A stretch of 64,000 nt of DNA from Rhyacophila brunnea (GCA_022495005.1 JAGYXB010001012.1:62001-126000), one strand, 5' to 3'. Positions 9,596-20,851 are shown, counted from the stretch's first letter. A program made the numbers and translations. Notes: generated by a model from the letters alone, not told the origin.

Positions 9596-11620
9596 TCTTA
9601 CTCCCTACTTCAGTTATCGTTTGTCAATTTATGGCTACGGCCGTATGTTGCAGCTTAACCACTGGGAAATGCCAATAGAAATGGCGTATTTCAAAAAAAT
9701 ACTACCTTATTCTTCGGTCAATAATTATTATAAAACAATCATTATTCGTAGGATGTTTATCACATTTGAATGGTCAAAGACATAGCTTATCTATAATAGT
9801 ATATATACCTAATCATAATATCATAGTATCTTTAGAATTATCTTCAAATGTCTTAATCGTGCCTATTTTTTTAATAATAAAATGCCTAATTCTTGTCAAA
9901 TTTGGGATCACAGAGATTATAAAATATAAATTTTTATCGTAAATATTTCAACTAATGGTTTTATAAATGCGTTTAAAAATTAATAAATCTAAAAAATGTT
10001 AACACCACTGCACATGGATGTACTGAAATATGACCATATTCTAAAACATTAGATCGGGAGGTTAAAAAGAATGCTATTTTATGTAATAAAAATACTTTAT
10101 GTAGTCATCAAATGTTTAAAATAAATATAAATGGTAATAATAAGGCTTCAAAATTATATAAATGGATTATCTACAACGTTTAAGGAATGTTCAGGCTAAT
10201 GCTTTGAAAATACCATAAAACCTCCATTTTGACCTACGTTGGGCATGTGGGTCGTTAACGAAACCGTGTATTGTAATGAAATCGTTAATTTTTATTTTAT
10301 TTTAATTTTTACAGCAAAAATTGACAGTACCTACATATTTTAATATACAAAATGTATATTTTAAAATCGGCAATATCGGCATAGAAAAACACAAGCATAA
10401 GAAAGTTAATTAATACATGATATTATTATAATAAGTATAGAAAATAATGACCAAAAATGATTAATAGAATGCATAAGTCTTTTAATAACAATGCACGTTT
10501 TTAATCATTTTTATTAAATGTTTTAAATGAATGTTTTATTTATGTCGGAATAATATTATTTAAATAAAATGATTAATGAATAATATTGATAGCATTTGTT
10601 TTGTAATTCAGTCTCATTAGACAGAGTAATAAAAAAGTTACCTTCTATAATATTACGATGCAAGAATGGGTAAAATAATGTCAATTTTATAAAAGTGATA
10701 CGTGACTATTTTTTTTGGTTTCAGTTATTGCAAACTGGCAATTGTCGTAGATTTTTTTGAAGTAAAGGTAATTGGTTATCAAATAAAATTACAATGAAGG
10801 AACCATTCGGATATATACGTTGACGTTGTGGTGACTACACTTTGTCTCGAAGTGAACGTTGGGCTTGAAAAAATAGTGTTTTTTCTTCTTCTATATTTTG
10901 ACACAAATAATATCATTCATAACAATGCAAGAATAACTTTGAAGATGATTTAAGGAGGGACATGCTCAGCGTACATCAAAATGGAGCTTTTATGCTATTT
11001 TCAAAGCATGATCCTGAACATTCCATAAACGTTGTAGATATCTATTTAGATAAATTTAAAGCCTTATTATCCTTTATATTTATTTTAAACATTTGATGAC
11101 TACATAAAGTAGTTTAATTACATAAAATAGTATTCTTTTAAACCTCTCGCTCTAATGTTTTAGAATATAGTCATATTTCAGTACGTCCATGTGAAGTGGT
11201 GTTAAAATTTTTTATATTTATTAATTTTTAAAAGCATTTATAAAACCATTAGTAAAATTTATGTCGACATTATTATAGTGACATATTTACAATAAAAAAT
11301 TATATTGATAATCTCTGTGATTCCAAATTTGACAAGAATTAGGCATTTTATTATTCAAAAAAAGGGCAAGATTTACACATTTAAAGATAATTTTAAAGAT
11401 ATTGATTATAAGCTATGTCTTTGACCATTCAAATATGATAAACATTATATGAATAATGTTTCCTTTATAATAATTATTGACTTAAGAATAAGGTAGTATT
11501 TTTTTGAAATACGCCATTTCTATTGGCATTTCCCAGTGGCTAAGCTACGACATACGGCCGCAGCCATAAATTGACAAACGATAAATGAAGTAGGTATTAA
11601 GATCATGTAAACGCGCGTAT
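9590..11620. repeat. Large inverted repeat, arms about 650 bp, family FB
   Basis: The left arm (about 9590-10262, minus) and right arm (about 10955-11620, plus) are diverged reverse complements. The outer ends share GCCATTTCTATTGGCATTTC, a TACGGCCG block, and GATCATG. The inner parts share the repeat also found at 1190-1560. The spacer of about 690 bp (10263-10954) is AT-rich with no gene seen. This is either a fold-back element or two opposed copies of one repeat. Small reading frames within the arms (for example 9484-9678 and 11520-11717) translate the arms and are not genes. Confidence 0.8.
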
Positions 11621-11743
11621 TTGAACATGTACGCTGATCATGTGGGCCGTTAACATTGTATTTTTGATAAATTTTGTAAATTTTGATATCCATTAAAAAC
11701 CCACTTAGGGTTTGCAAAGTATTGATATTACACAGTCATAACA

Positions 11744-12440
11744 TTGTTGGAACGAATAAGAAAATGTGTTCTGTCTCTATGTATACGTACAGTATTTAAG
11801 CCAAGGAAAACGGCTAATGTGAATAGAATATCTGAAAACCACAGCGGAGGGGTTTTTGGCCGGAGGTGCTGCTTGCTCACCTCCGGAGTTTTTTCACCCT
11901 CCGCGGCTCAAATTTTGATGAGCAACCAGGTTAAGGACCCGGAAGCAACAGACGAAAAAGATGCGATTACTGCTGTAACATTAGATACTGATTAACTACG
12001 AGCCTCTCTCCCGGTCTCCCTGGGAGCACACGCCTGGAACTCACTCCCAAAACCTGAAGAAGACGACCCCAGAACTGGAAGCAAACTGGACCAAACGCTG
12101 GACTCCATGGACCGAACGCTGGACTTCGCGGGGCCGGACAAAAGCGAGGTGGGGGGTGGGGACAACGACGGTGACGGGTGGCGGTGGCGCGAGGAGACGG
12201 ACGAACCTTGTTGAAGAATCTGACGAAGCTACTAGCTACTACTACCAAGCTTACTAAAATCTCTTTCTTAACTTCTTTTTATACAACTTTTTCTTTCCTT
12301 TTTTTCTTACCTTTTACTTTTAGTATCTGCTAAACTTTGCAATACACCACTAGAAATTATAGAGGAGAACCCTCTTCCGGCTTTCCTCAAAAACCGGTCT
12401 AAATTAAATTAAATTAAAAACACTAAATTAAACTAAAATC
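11744..12440 (+). mobile_element. GC-rich segment ending in an (AAATT)n tail, probable LINE 3' end
   Basis: This block is strikingly GC-richer than its surroundings. One plus-strand frame reads SLPVSLGAHAWNSLPKPEED and continues as an acidic Gly/Asp-rich tail to a stop near 12213. A pyrimidine-rich 3' region and repeated TAAATTAAATTAAATT (about 12397-12420) follow. Short A/T-unit tails after a frame are typical of I- and R1-type non-LTR elements, so I infer a truncated LINE. No RT motif is visible. A nested GC hairpin lies at 11844-11904. Confidence 0.45.
11844..11904 (+). other. Nested perfect GC-rich hairpin
   Basis: The outer stem GCGGAGGG (11844-11851) pairs with CCCTCCGC (11897-11904). 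The inner stem CCGGAGGTG (11860-11868) pairs with CACCTCCGG (11878-11886) around a 9-nt loop. Both stems are perfect. In an AT-rich genome such a structure is unlikely by chance, and it probably forms in RNA from this strand. Confidence 0.7.
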
Positions 12441-12599
12441 AAATTAAAATCGCATACAGTAAACTTAAACAACCTATAGCCCAGATCATATACTCCAGAT
12501 GAAGGGGGTGACGCGAATGCTAATGCGCCCCATAAACAAGTAGGAATATCGCAAGTCAAGTTATCTGAATAGTCTTGAAAATGGTGTTACAACCGAAAT

Positions 12600-12690
12600 C
12601 GATAAAATCTGTTTTTTAAAAAACCTGTAGAATTTAATATTATTTATATTTTCGTTTCTTGTACAATGGAATTCTACCAAGTAAATGCTA
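12600..12690 (+). repeat. Fold-back family fragment (related to 38040-38235)
   Basis: The words GGTGTTACAACCGAAAT and AAAAACCTGTAGAATTTAAT recur at 38138-38200. At 38 kb they form one arm of a hairpin element. Here only one arm is present. Confidence 0.55.
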
Positions 12691-12809
12691 ACTCAATTAA
12701 TAAAATTATACTTTTCACTAATGTGTGGTATTTTTGAATAAGGGTTTATTATTTGGAGTCCTTATGAAGTTTCCTATAAGCTTATTCTAGATTGCGTCTT
12801 TATCTTAAG

Positions 12810-13345
12810 GCATATAACTATTTTCCTTTCGATAATTCGTCAAACGATTATTTTCCGACTGCCTTTCTACAAGGCTTGCTCGCTTTTCACTCTCTTGATT
12901 CTCGTATGTCACTTCTGCTCTTGAGAAATTTTTGCCTGCTATCACGAGATATGGTTTCCAATCCTGACGTCCTAAAGAATTTATATTCACCTGTCAATTA
13001 TCTACGTAGTTGCAGCCATGACCTATTCTCGGTCAGAACTATTTTCTCGTGTTAAGCTTATCAGGCACCATTAGCGAGGGGTGTAAGACTAATCAGCGCG
13101 CTCACCAAAGAAAGCCAATTTCAATGAAGTGCTGTGTATTTTGTTTTTGAAATATTATTTTAATGTATAACATTGTTTTTTTAAATTTTTTTCTTCTCTC
13201 CTGTAAGGATAATAATATTTGGTATACAAGTGTGTATTTTTATTTAACTTTGTTTGATTAAAACTAGCGTTTTTTCAATTTAAATCTCATGTTGTGAACG
13301 TCCTGAATTTTAATTTGTCCACAATGTTTTTTTTTAATAAATAAA
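12810..13345 (+). pseudogene. Non-LTR retrotransposon RT C-terminus and 3' UTR
   Basis: The frame at 12792-13055 reads LAFHSLDSRMSLLLLRNFCL, then NPDVLKNLYSPVNYLR, and after a stop APLARGVRLI. This is the layout of the region after the RT domain in CR1/Jockey-type ORF2 proteins (length-varying helix, then an R-L-hydrophobic motif). An AT-rich 3' UTR follows, ending in ATGTTGTGAACGTCCTGAAT and a short AATA-rich tail at about 13345. The stop and the 5' truncation make it inactive. Confidence 0.7.
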
Positions 13346-13901
13346 TATAAGACATGTGAAAAACTACTCAGTGGCAAAAAGTAGAATTAAAAGTTGAATA
13401 GAAGATAAAGTTAGTGTACAAAGGTAGATATAGCTTATAACACTATTCGTGATCTTCATCTGAACAGTATAAATCTTAAGATAATATTTAAAATAGATAG
13501 GTACATACCTACCTAATTAGTCAGTTCACATACCAATAAAATATTAACATAAACACAATAATGGTTGACAACTCCGTGAGTCAAGTTATTTTTTTTTTTA
13601 CATTTAAAAAGACATTATTTTGTTTTCAGCGAATCGAGCATTGCCCTACTTCCCAGTAGAACGAACACAACGAGCATTATTTCAAATTAATTTATCTAAA
13701 AAAACTGTAGAATTGTTACGATATATTTGTTCAATCAAAACGTGGTATGCAAATCGAGTTGACGTTTTATGAGTTTTTGAAATGTATTATATCTATGCTA
13801 GAGTAACCGCCAACTTTTGGTTTTTTTTTATACTAATTCTTGTTGCGTTTTCTAATACGTAAGTACTATAATTCGCATATCTAATACACTTTGTTAGATT
13901 A

Positions 13902-14436
13902 TTGAAGTTATACTTCATTTGGCGCGTCTGGGAAATTAGATCAGAGTGTATTTTTGGCGTGTGACATGTAACACATAATTTATTTTTTCATACGAAAAAA
14001 AACCGCACTCGATTGGATTCGAACCATCGATTGTTCGGTTATCAGCCGAACGCACTACCTTTACGCCACAGTATGATACTGCAATCGTGACGATTATACA
14101 GTATAATATTATGGTTTAGAATTGTTCCGTTGCCTAGGCAGCGAATTTATTATTGTCGGCCATTTGCAATTCCTTACGTAAACAACCGATTAAACGTCAG
14201 AGTGACAGTTGGTACTTTAAAAATAAAAACAATGAGAAACTATCATATAATTTAGTAATATAAGTTAATGTGTATAGAAATAAACCAACGGCGTTCCAAT
14301 AAGCGTTCCTTTTTCTGTAGTGTGTAATTTGACAAGATAATTAAGAGCTAGTCAAAGAAATTAGTTTATCACAAGTTCTGTTACGCCAAAGAAGTATAAC
14401 TTCTAATGCGCGTACACAAGTACACACACCGACTTT
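13902..14436 (-). mobile_element. TIR element E carrying a tRNA-Ile-like module (minus)
   Basis: The left end TTGAAGTTATACTTCATTTG and the right end, reverse-complemented TTAGAAGTTATACTTCTTTG, are inverted repeats with GCG just inside. A conserved outer extension, CGCGTACACAAGTACACACA, lies beyond the right end. A tRNA-like module sits inside at about 13999-14080. Other copies are 46445-47305 (with the tRNA module) and 22318-22800 (without it). No protein-coding frame is present. Confidence 0.65.
13999..14080 (-). other. tRNA-Ile(GAT)-like module inside element E
   Basis: On the minus strand it contains an A-box-like TGGCGTAAAGGTAGTGCG, an anticodon arm with loop CTGATAA (anticodon GAT, Ile) closed by a TTCGG stem, and the B box GGTTCGAATCC. 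The 5' acceptor strand does not pair properly with the 3' strand GAGTGCGG, so a functional tRNA is unlikely. It is probably an internal Pol III promoter. Confidence 0.65.
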
Positions 14437-14689
14437 TTTTACTGATATACTTACATATTATATAAATTTTCTCATGACACAGTTAACCAACTTTTAAGGG
14501 GCTAATGCATCGATGGTCATTAAACTTATAACATGAATATCTACTTAAAATTAGGACAAATGTATGTTAATAGGAAGCCCCAAGCATGCGCATAACTTGG
14601 AATTTGGAAGCGTGCAAAACGCCCAATTTGTAAGTGCTCTTATATTATTTTCTTCCTTCATCTGCCACTCATACAACATGCAAACAATA

Positions 14690-14880
14690 TGACTGTGTAA
14701 TAATATGTATTTTTAATCCAACGAAAATAAATTAGTATGAATGAAAAAGTGGGCAAAATTTTGTTGTATCGCCCAAAGTATACCAAAACTATCATGGTTT
14801 GGTTTAGGCAGGGTTTAATTAACTTTGAAAAACTAGCCAATATCATCTGTAAATTGTAGTCTTGGTTCAATAAAAACAAA
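14690..14880. repeat. Dispersed repeat J
   Basis: It shares an ordered set of words (TGAAAAAGTG, GGTTTAGGCAGG or GGTGTAGGCAGG, TAATTAA, GTTCAATAA) with 38385-38565. The reading frame at 14658-14879 lies in the repeat and is not a gene. Confidence 0.6.
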
Positions 14881-14902
14881 TACGTATGACTAAAAATTCC
14901 TA

Positions 14903-15018
14903 AACCTATTCACCGCGTCCAACGCAACTGGTGCGTTGCCCATCAGGTGGCCATTAGAATTACCATGTTATTTAAATGTGGTAATTAAATATAAATAAAA
15001 GGTCCGCAGTGAATGGGA
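14903..15018. repeat. Short MITE-like repeat K
   Basis: The ends ATTCACCGCGTCC and, reverse-complemented, ATTCACTGCGGACC form short inverted repeats. Related copies lie at about 60112-60222 and 55398-55500, all sharing TAATTACCACATTTAAAT or its complement. Confidence 0.6.
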
Positions 15019-15170
15019 ACTATTTATGGCGGATATTAACAGCCTACCTCCACCCTTCCCTACTGAAACGCCAGAGGCGACTTTTTTACAATTCATGGAA
15101 AAAATTGCAAGAAAACTGTATGAAAATGTTACTTTTCATCAGAATTTTAGAATAGTCGATGACCCTATAG

Positions 15171-15826
15171 CAAGGGTCGGCATATGCGGCTCTTTGCATA
15201 GACGTTTGCGGCTCTTCAGACATAAACTCCAATTTCACCTCATCTCAGTTTGATGTTAATAGATTTAAAAAGCAAGGAACTGTGGAGCAACAAATTCACA
15301 GATCTGACCAACCGCTTGGAAGAACTCGAAAAAGAGAAATCCAATTTGATTTCTCAGCACAAGTGGACAGCTATAAAACAACTGCCTATAATAGAAACAA
15401 TAATATTTGATACATGGAATTGTTTGCCTGAAACATATGACGCGTTAAATAAAACTAGCTTTTGGTATTTTCACAATCTTTGACTCTACATATAAATGCG
15501 AACAAACATTCTCAACTATGAACCAAATAAAAAATAAACTTAGAAGCAGAATAACGGATGAAAATTTACAATCATGTAGGTATTCAATTAAAAATAAGTA
15601 GCTATTTGCCAGATATAAGAAAAGCTATCAAAAGCGATGCATGGACGTCGATCTAATTAATTTTATTAATAAAAAATCTTGAACTTCCCCCCCCTCTAAA
15701 AATCCATATCCATATGTATATTACATTATAATATGTAATATACATATTATGTGACTCTCTGGCACCTTTGTTATCCTGTTTCCTTAACAATTTGGCTCTT
15801 CTCACTTGACAAACTGCCGACCGCTG
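15171..15826 (+). mobile_element. 656-bp hAT deletion derivative, perfect 8-bp TSD
   Basis: The termini are CAAGGGTCGGCATATGCGGC and, reverse-complemented, CAGCGGTCGGCAGTTTGTCA. CCCTATAG is duplicated exactly at 15163-15170 and 15827-15834. The inside keeps a transposase C-terminal remnant. The ends resemble those of 42659-43611 (CAGGGGTCGGCA), so the two belong to related hAT families. Confidence 0.9.
15262..15650 (+). pseudogene. hAT transposase C-terminal remnant (GTF2IRD2-like)
   Basis: The first frame reads WSNKFTDLTNRLEELEKEKS, then HKWTAIKQLPIIETIIFDTW. After a frame change at about 15480 it continues TYKCEQTFSTMNQIKNKLRS, then RITDENLQSC and, after another shift, LPDIRKAIKS. This is the C-terminal dimerisation region of hAT transposases of the kind related to GTF2I-repeat-domain protein 2, with the Cys-Glu pair of the catalytic Glu motif (YKCE). 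The N-terminal zinc finger and the two Asp motifs are absent. It cannot encode a working transposase. Family assignment is from recognised motifs only. Confidence 0.8.
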
Positions 15827-16189
15827 CCCTATAGGAATCACTGCTGGGAATTCGTAGTAAATCATATGATACATTTTTAATAAGTCACCCGCAATAATAA
15901 TAAGCAGCCTTCACGGATGAGCGGATGAAAGATTAACAGACTGAGAGAGATGTAATTTTGAAATAGTCACTTTAATCCGGATTGTCGCGGCAAAGTCTGT
16001 CATCTCTGTGACAATACGATTAGTTCCGGTTCCACAGTTTTTGTTAGTATTAACAGCCTACTATTAATCTAAAGCCGCTTAACAGAGAATGGTCGGGTCT
16101 TAGGACAGCGTATACCAACCATTTAAGTCGTGGTACATTTCGACTGTAGAAAGGAAAAATAGCCTAATCCACATAAATCAAATGATAAG

Positions 16190-16745
16190 GCAAAAAACTT
16201 TTTGTCATGGTTTTCGGTTAAAGTTAAAATACAATAATTAGAAGATAAAAATAACTTTTTATATACCACGTTTTCAAATGTTCTGTTGAATTATACAAAT
16301 TTGACAATTCTATGTATTAATAATTTTGGAACAAATAAGGCAATTGTCAACAAATCATTAATTTGCTATTTTGCAACAAACAAACAAATATAGAATACTG
16401 AAATGTCATTTTGATTTCCATAGGAACGCACGTATATATTAATAATTAAGTTGCTAGGACCACCCCCTTAGCAACCAATAATAGTGGATGGAATTAAGGA
16501 TTTCTTCCGAAATAACTTTTCATACAAAACAGAATTAACTGAAAATGAATTCAATTCTACTTAAAGATGTCTAAAAGTATTAAAAGAATGCATTGGCATT
16601 GTGTTTTGATATATTCTAAAAGTTTCAAATATCTAGCTATTCGGGAAGTGAGTTAAAAATCGATTGCAAGATTTGTACTGGATAAACAACCACCGGACAA
16701 ACAAGAATACGATCTAAGAAAAACATGGTAAAATAGACATAACCG
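16190..16745 (+). repeat. Dispersed repeat H, copy 1
   Basis: A long collinear match lies at about 54650-55160. Shared words include TACCACGTTTT, AGAATACTGAAATGT, TTAGTTGCTAGGACC or TAAGTTGCTAGGACC, AAAGTATTAAAAGAATGCAT and GTACTGGA. The nature of the element is unknown. No TIR or coding frame was found. Confidence 0.75.
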
Positions 16746-16910
16746 TAAAGTGCATGATAATTAATAATTCGGGATTTTTTAAGTCGTTCTTTACCACTTT
16801 GCTTCCCTCTTTAAAAAAAATCCAGATAAATTTAGATTATAAATCAGTGTTTGCAGATTACATCCTTTGGACACCACGTGTATTTAACCATGTATAGGTA
16901 AATCGTTTTA

Positions 16911-17609
16911 CAGTGGCACCATGGGTACGGTAAATGCGGCTTGCAGTTGTATTGTTTGCTAGCATTGAAACAGGCATTGTTGATAAAAGGTCTACATATG
17001 TGTGAGCTAGTTTCCAAAAGTATCGCCATCAAATCGGGGCGAAACGCTTCACATAGCGTCGATAACTTGCGAGCTCGTGTTGCTAAAATTGGTATTTTTT
17101 GTGTTAAACATAAAGTCAGTGGTAAATATTTTTAGTTAATTAAGTAGAAAAGATGATTCTGTGTGTTGTCTTAAAGAGTGGTAGCCGTACTGATAAGCAA
17201 GAAGATGGTATTACGTTTCATAGGTAAGTTGATACATGTTCGTGATAATTTATTTGTATTTTATTATATATTTAAATATCAGTGACCTAGTGTTTCTTTA
17301 AAATAACTTAAATTATGGATATCTTTATTTAATGGTTGCATTTTGACCGCTTAAAAATACTATATAACGTAAAAAAATAGAAAATTATATTTTAATTCTG
17401 AGCGTCTAGTGCGAGCACTTTTGGCGAGCACTAGCGAAATGGTCTATGGTCTCGAACATTTGTAGACGAATGCGTTCGCTCGCCCACAAACCAAACGCAA
17501 GGCACGCGGCTTCATTTAGCAATGCAACTGGTGGCGTCTAGATGTATCCATAGTCTAAGCAATGTCGCAAGCAATTCAATACACGCTCGAATCGCCTATG
17601 GTGCCACTG
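16911..17609. mobile_element. 699-bp TIR element with TA flanks and a THAP-like exon
   Basis: The left end is CAGTGGCACCATGGGTACGG and the reverse-complemented right end CAGTGGCACCATAGGCGATT, identical over 13 of the first 15 bases or better. TA flanks both sides. The octamers do not match, so a TA target (Tc1/mariner or pogo type) is the simplest reading. The inside has a THAP-like start at 17153 and a CpG-containing block at 17400-17560. Confidence 0.7.
17153..17225 (+). pseudogene. THAP-domain-like first exon fragment
   Basis: The frame begins MILCVVLKSGSRTDKQEDGI, then TFHR, followed by GTAAGT (17223-17228), a good splice donor. THAP zinc fingers begin with a Cys close to the N-terminus, then a charged S/R-R-x-x-K stretch, then F-H-x-F-P. 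The first Cys, SRTDK and FHR are visible, but the expected second Cys is missing. THAP domains bind DNA in P-element-type transposases and in host regulators. Because it lies within a TIR element, I take it as a degraded transposase exon. Confidence 0.5.
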
Positions 17610-18064
17610 TAGAATGAGTTACATAAATACAACGTTATTATAAAAAAAATCTATTTTGAAAAAACTGACGGTAACGTTCTTTTTCCTTTCTACAGTCGAT
17701 TTGTAGTTAAGTACTGATACACCCTCCTAGCTGGATCCTGAGTGAGAATGCTCGGGATTCCTTCGTTATGAGAACATAGGGGTTGAAATTTTTACACCTT
17801 CGCGCTGAGTTTGCTATAATAATTATTTTAAACATTGGATACATTCATCACAAAGACCTGGCAATTAGCTATTCTATATATTTGGTTTACATTTACGGAA
17901 TTTTATTAGGGCAGTAAACCAACAAAGTAGGTAAGTATTGTAATTTCGGATTGTTTAGAAGTCCAAAATTTTCTCACTGTAGTACACTTGAATAATATTA
18001 TACTGTATTTGTGCACTATTATTAATTACACGTTAATTATAATATAACATTATCTTAATCCTTC

Positions 18065-18298
18065 CCGACCATGTCCGATCTTAATAGGATCATATGGGCC
18101 TCCACAGAGTAGAGGTTTGTATTAACAGATTTTGTTTTTACGATAAATGGATGTCAACCACTTGCTGAACCTATTAGGTCCATACCCTGACACACACACA
18201 CATATTGAAAAACAATATGTGTACTTGCCAGACCCAGGATTCGAACCTGGGACCCACGGCATGATAGTCCAACGCTTGTGCCGCGCGGCCACCGTGGG
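18065..18298 (-). repeat. tRNA-derived SINE, family A (minus)
   Basis: Same layout as at 8062-8295. On the minus strand the head is CCCACGGTGGCCGCGCGG, box B is GGTTCGAATCC, and the body has GGTCCATACCCTGAC on the plus strand. Nearly full-length. Confidence 0.9.
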
Positions 18299-18299
18299 C

Positions 18300-19550
18300 C
18301 TTACAACAAACTAAACTAGGGCGATTTTGGTGGGCTATGAATGATCGCGCTATACGGGAACTCGTTCACCCGCCCTTAAGACATCGTGATGTTTTTCATA
18401 CTGTCGTGTTTATTTAAAATATTATAAACATCACCTTAATTATTTTCGAGATTGAGTTTTTTATTTCTCAAGAATTCTCTAGATTTTCAAGAAATCGACA
18501 TTATTACGAAATTCAAAGTCAAGACCTATTATTTTCTTATTAATTTTTTCCGGCCAAACTTTTTTTACCGACGAATTAAAAAAAAATCAGAACCAAACTG
18601 AGGCCTTTTTTATCGAGAAATTTCATTCGATTTTTTTCTAAATTTCAGTTGCGATCGGCGGTTTTGCTTAATGATAATTTTCCAATTTTTAGAGAATCTC
18701 ATTACTAATTTCTCGAGATTTGAGAATTCTCAAAATTTTGGAAAATTAATTACCAGTGATTAGAGATTGACCTTTTCTGATTATTTCTTGAGATTTTTCG
18801 ATCACAACTTCTAGTCATGGTCATAGTATTATCCTCAGTAAGTTGTATAACAAGGCCTTCTCTATTCAGCATTTCACTTCAATTGCGTGGTCCGACTGCA
18901 ATCTGGGTGCGATTTTTGAACAATTGCAATTTAATCACGTGTTTTAATCATTTAATTAAATAATCAAAATTGCAATCGATTATTAATCATTATTGACTTT
19001 GTTTAATATTTTTCGCAAAGCATTTTATGTGTATCATTCAAACAGCCGTATCTCTATATCTATTGAAAACTCGACACGTAATTAAATTAACTTTGTTCAA
19101 CCTCTTAAAATATTTATTAGTCCTTTCGAAATATCCTGTATTTGGACGTTACTAAAATAATAGTTTCTTCAATATTTTTTACTATAATATATAAGTAATA
19201 CTTACTATTTTTAAAGAATTTTATCGGCAGCTTTGAAGTGATATAATAAAATATCGCTTTGTGGTTTATTGTTATCGCTGTCTCATAATATTATTACTCT
19301 CCTTCTTTGTCTTTGTATAAATTATTTCATTCAATCATTTATCAGAATTACATGCATAGTAAAACCACAAACATTTTGCGGTTAAAAATAATAATTGTCA
19401 TACTTTACGTAGGGAATATTTTTCCACTTAATTTTCGGTCACTGTGGTTTAATTAACATATTTTTATTAATCAGAATAGCATATTGTCTGCACATACTAG
19501 TTCTGACCCAGTGTGAATTTTGAAAATTCATAACGATCGATTTATGTAAA
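18300..19550. other. Unassigned AT-rich stretch with TCTCGAGAA words
   Basis: No gene was recognised. Between 18440 and 18800 words such as TTCTCAAGAATTCTC and TTTCTCGAGATTTGAG recur. Similar words occur at 19975-20035 and 31850-31910, suggesting an old dispersed repeat. Confidence 0.4.
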
Positions 19551-19554
19551 AAAT

Positions 19555-19866
19555 AAGGTATTGCCACAGAACAGATAATAAATAGAAATCCGATAGGCTA
19601 TATTCAATACGCAGGGTTTTGAATGTGTGAGTGTCCTACGAAAATGAAGCACGCATTATGCACGTGCAATAGTGTGTGTAATACACCAATATTAAATGAG
19701 CGTCAATGCATAAACCGAGAGCAGTTGTCAGTATTCGACGTATGACGTATTCTTGATACATGTTTAAGTTCATCCCGGATTCTTCTTTACTCGAGATCGT
19801 TAACCTACTACTCCTTATCCGTTAGGTATTTCAGTTCCCATTATTTCTAAGTTCCCTCGGTATTGC
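19555..19866 (+). repeat. Dispersed repeat F, copy 1
   Basis: The family is recognised by GATAGGCTATAT, GAGTGTCCTACGAAAATGA, TGCATAAACCGAGAG and the end TTCAGTTCCCATTATTTCT. Other copies are at 26037-26162 (partial), 29042-29368 and 29424-29697. No coding frame is present. Confidence 0.8.
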
Positions 19867-20116
19867 TAAAAAAAATATCCACATTATCATGACTATCTTA
19901 CGGTCATGAATCCATATAGGTATTAAATATGATTCTAGATGATATTATATTACTACCTCATTTAGAGGTTTAGTTTTCTCGAGAAATACTTTCATTTTAG
20001 GTTATGTGAGGTTTTTAGTAGAGAACTTCTCGAGAAAGTAATCAATTCAACTCGAATTAGTAAACTTAAATTATTTAGAATAAAATATACCTACATCCCT
20101 ATTCATTAAGAGCATA

Positions 20117-20480
20117 AATAAGTGAAACGGAAAATAATTTTCAATAGTAGGTGGAACGAAATTTTTCACTCGTCGCCAATCGGAGACTGACAGTCGAGGT
20201 GTGAGCACGTAAATTTGTTTTGTGATGGCGTCGGAGAAATATATTTTAAATACTGTAAAGGTGACTAAAAAACATTACCATGTACTGAAAAAGAAAACAA
20301 GTCGATGCATATACTATTTATATTACTAATATAATAATAAACATAACATTAAATGAACGCATGTTGAATTTTTATGACAAATTATATTATGTTCGGCACG
20401 CGTTATTTACACGATCCGCGCATCGCCTAGTCACGATCTTTTTAGACCATGCCTAAGCTGAAGTATAGCCTTAAGATTCG
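20117..20480 (-). repeat. Dispersed repeat G, copy 1 (minus)
   Basis: The family is recognised by GTGAAACGGAAAATAATTTT, a CGTCGGAG block, GCGCATCGCCTAG and GATCTTTTTAGACC. Other copies are at 29688-30064, 52380-52745 and 56196-56645. Small frames inside (for example 52505-52795) are shadows. Confidence 0.8.
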
Positions 20481-20851
20481 AAAGAACTCGACAAATTATA
20501 ACTTCTAATAGGTATTAAACGATTTATTTTCATCCTGCAGCAGCATAGTGGTTGAGAGTCACTGCAGTAAGGTATTATATTTTATTTATTTACCGTTCTG
20601 GCTATTGCCCTCAAAACTGTCTCTTAAAACGGTTGGGCGCAGGTTTTTTTTAATTACCTACTTTACTGATTATTCTTGGGTTCTAATTACACGGGCCACA
20701 TTTTGATGCTACCACAACAAAATAGTCGCGTCCCATTGAGGAATGTGTGTCATCCAATTTTCTGTCGGAAGCTTTTTTTTAAATTTAAATAAAGTCATTT
20801 ACATAGTGGAACGTATGGACCTCCACATAATGGGGGTCATATCAGATATGG

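Noticed and set aside
11967..12248. 93-codon Pro/Arg-rich frame on the minus strand
   Set aside because: It is antisense to the GC-rich LINE-like block and its composition follows from the G/C content. No domain seen.
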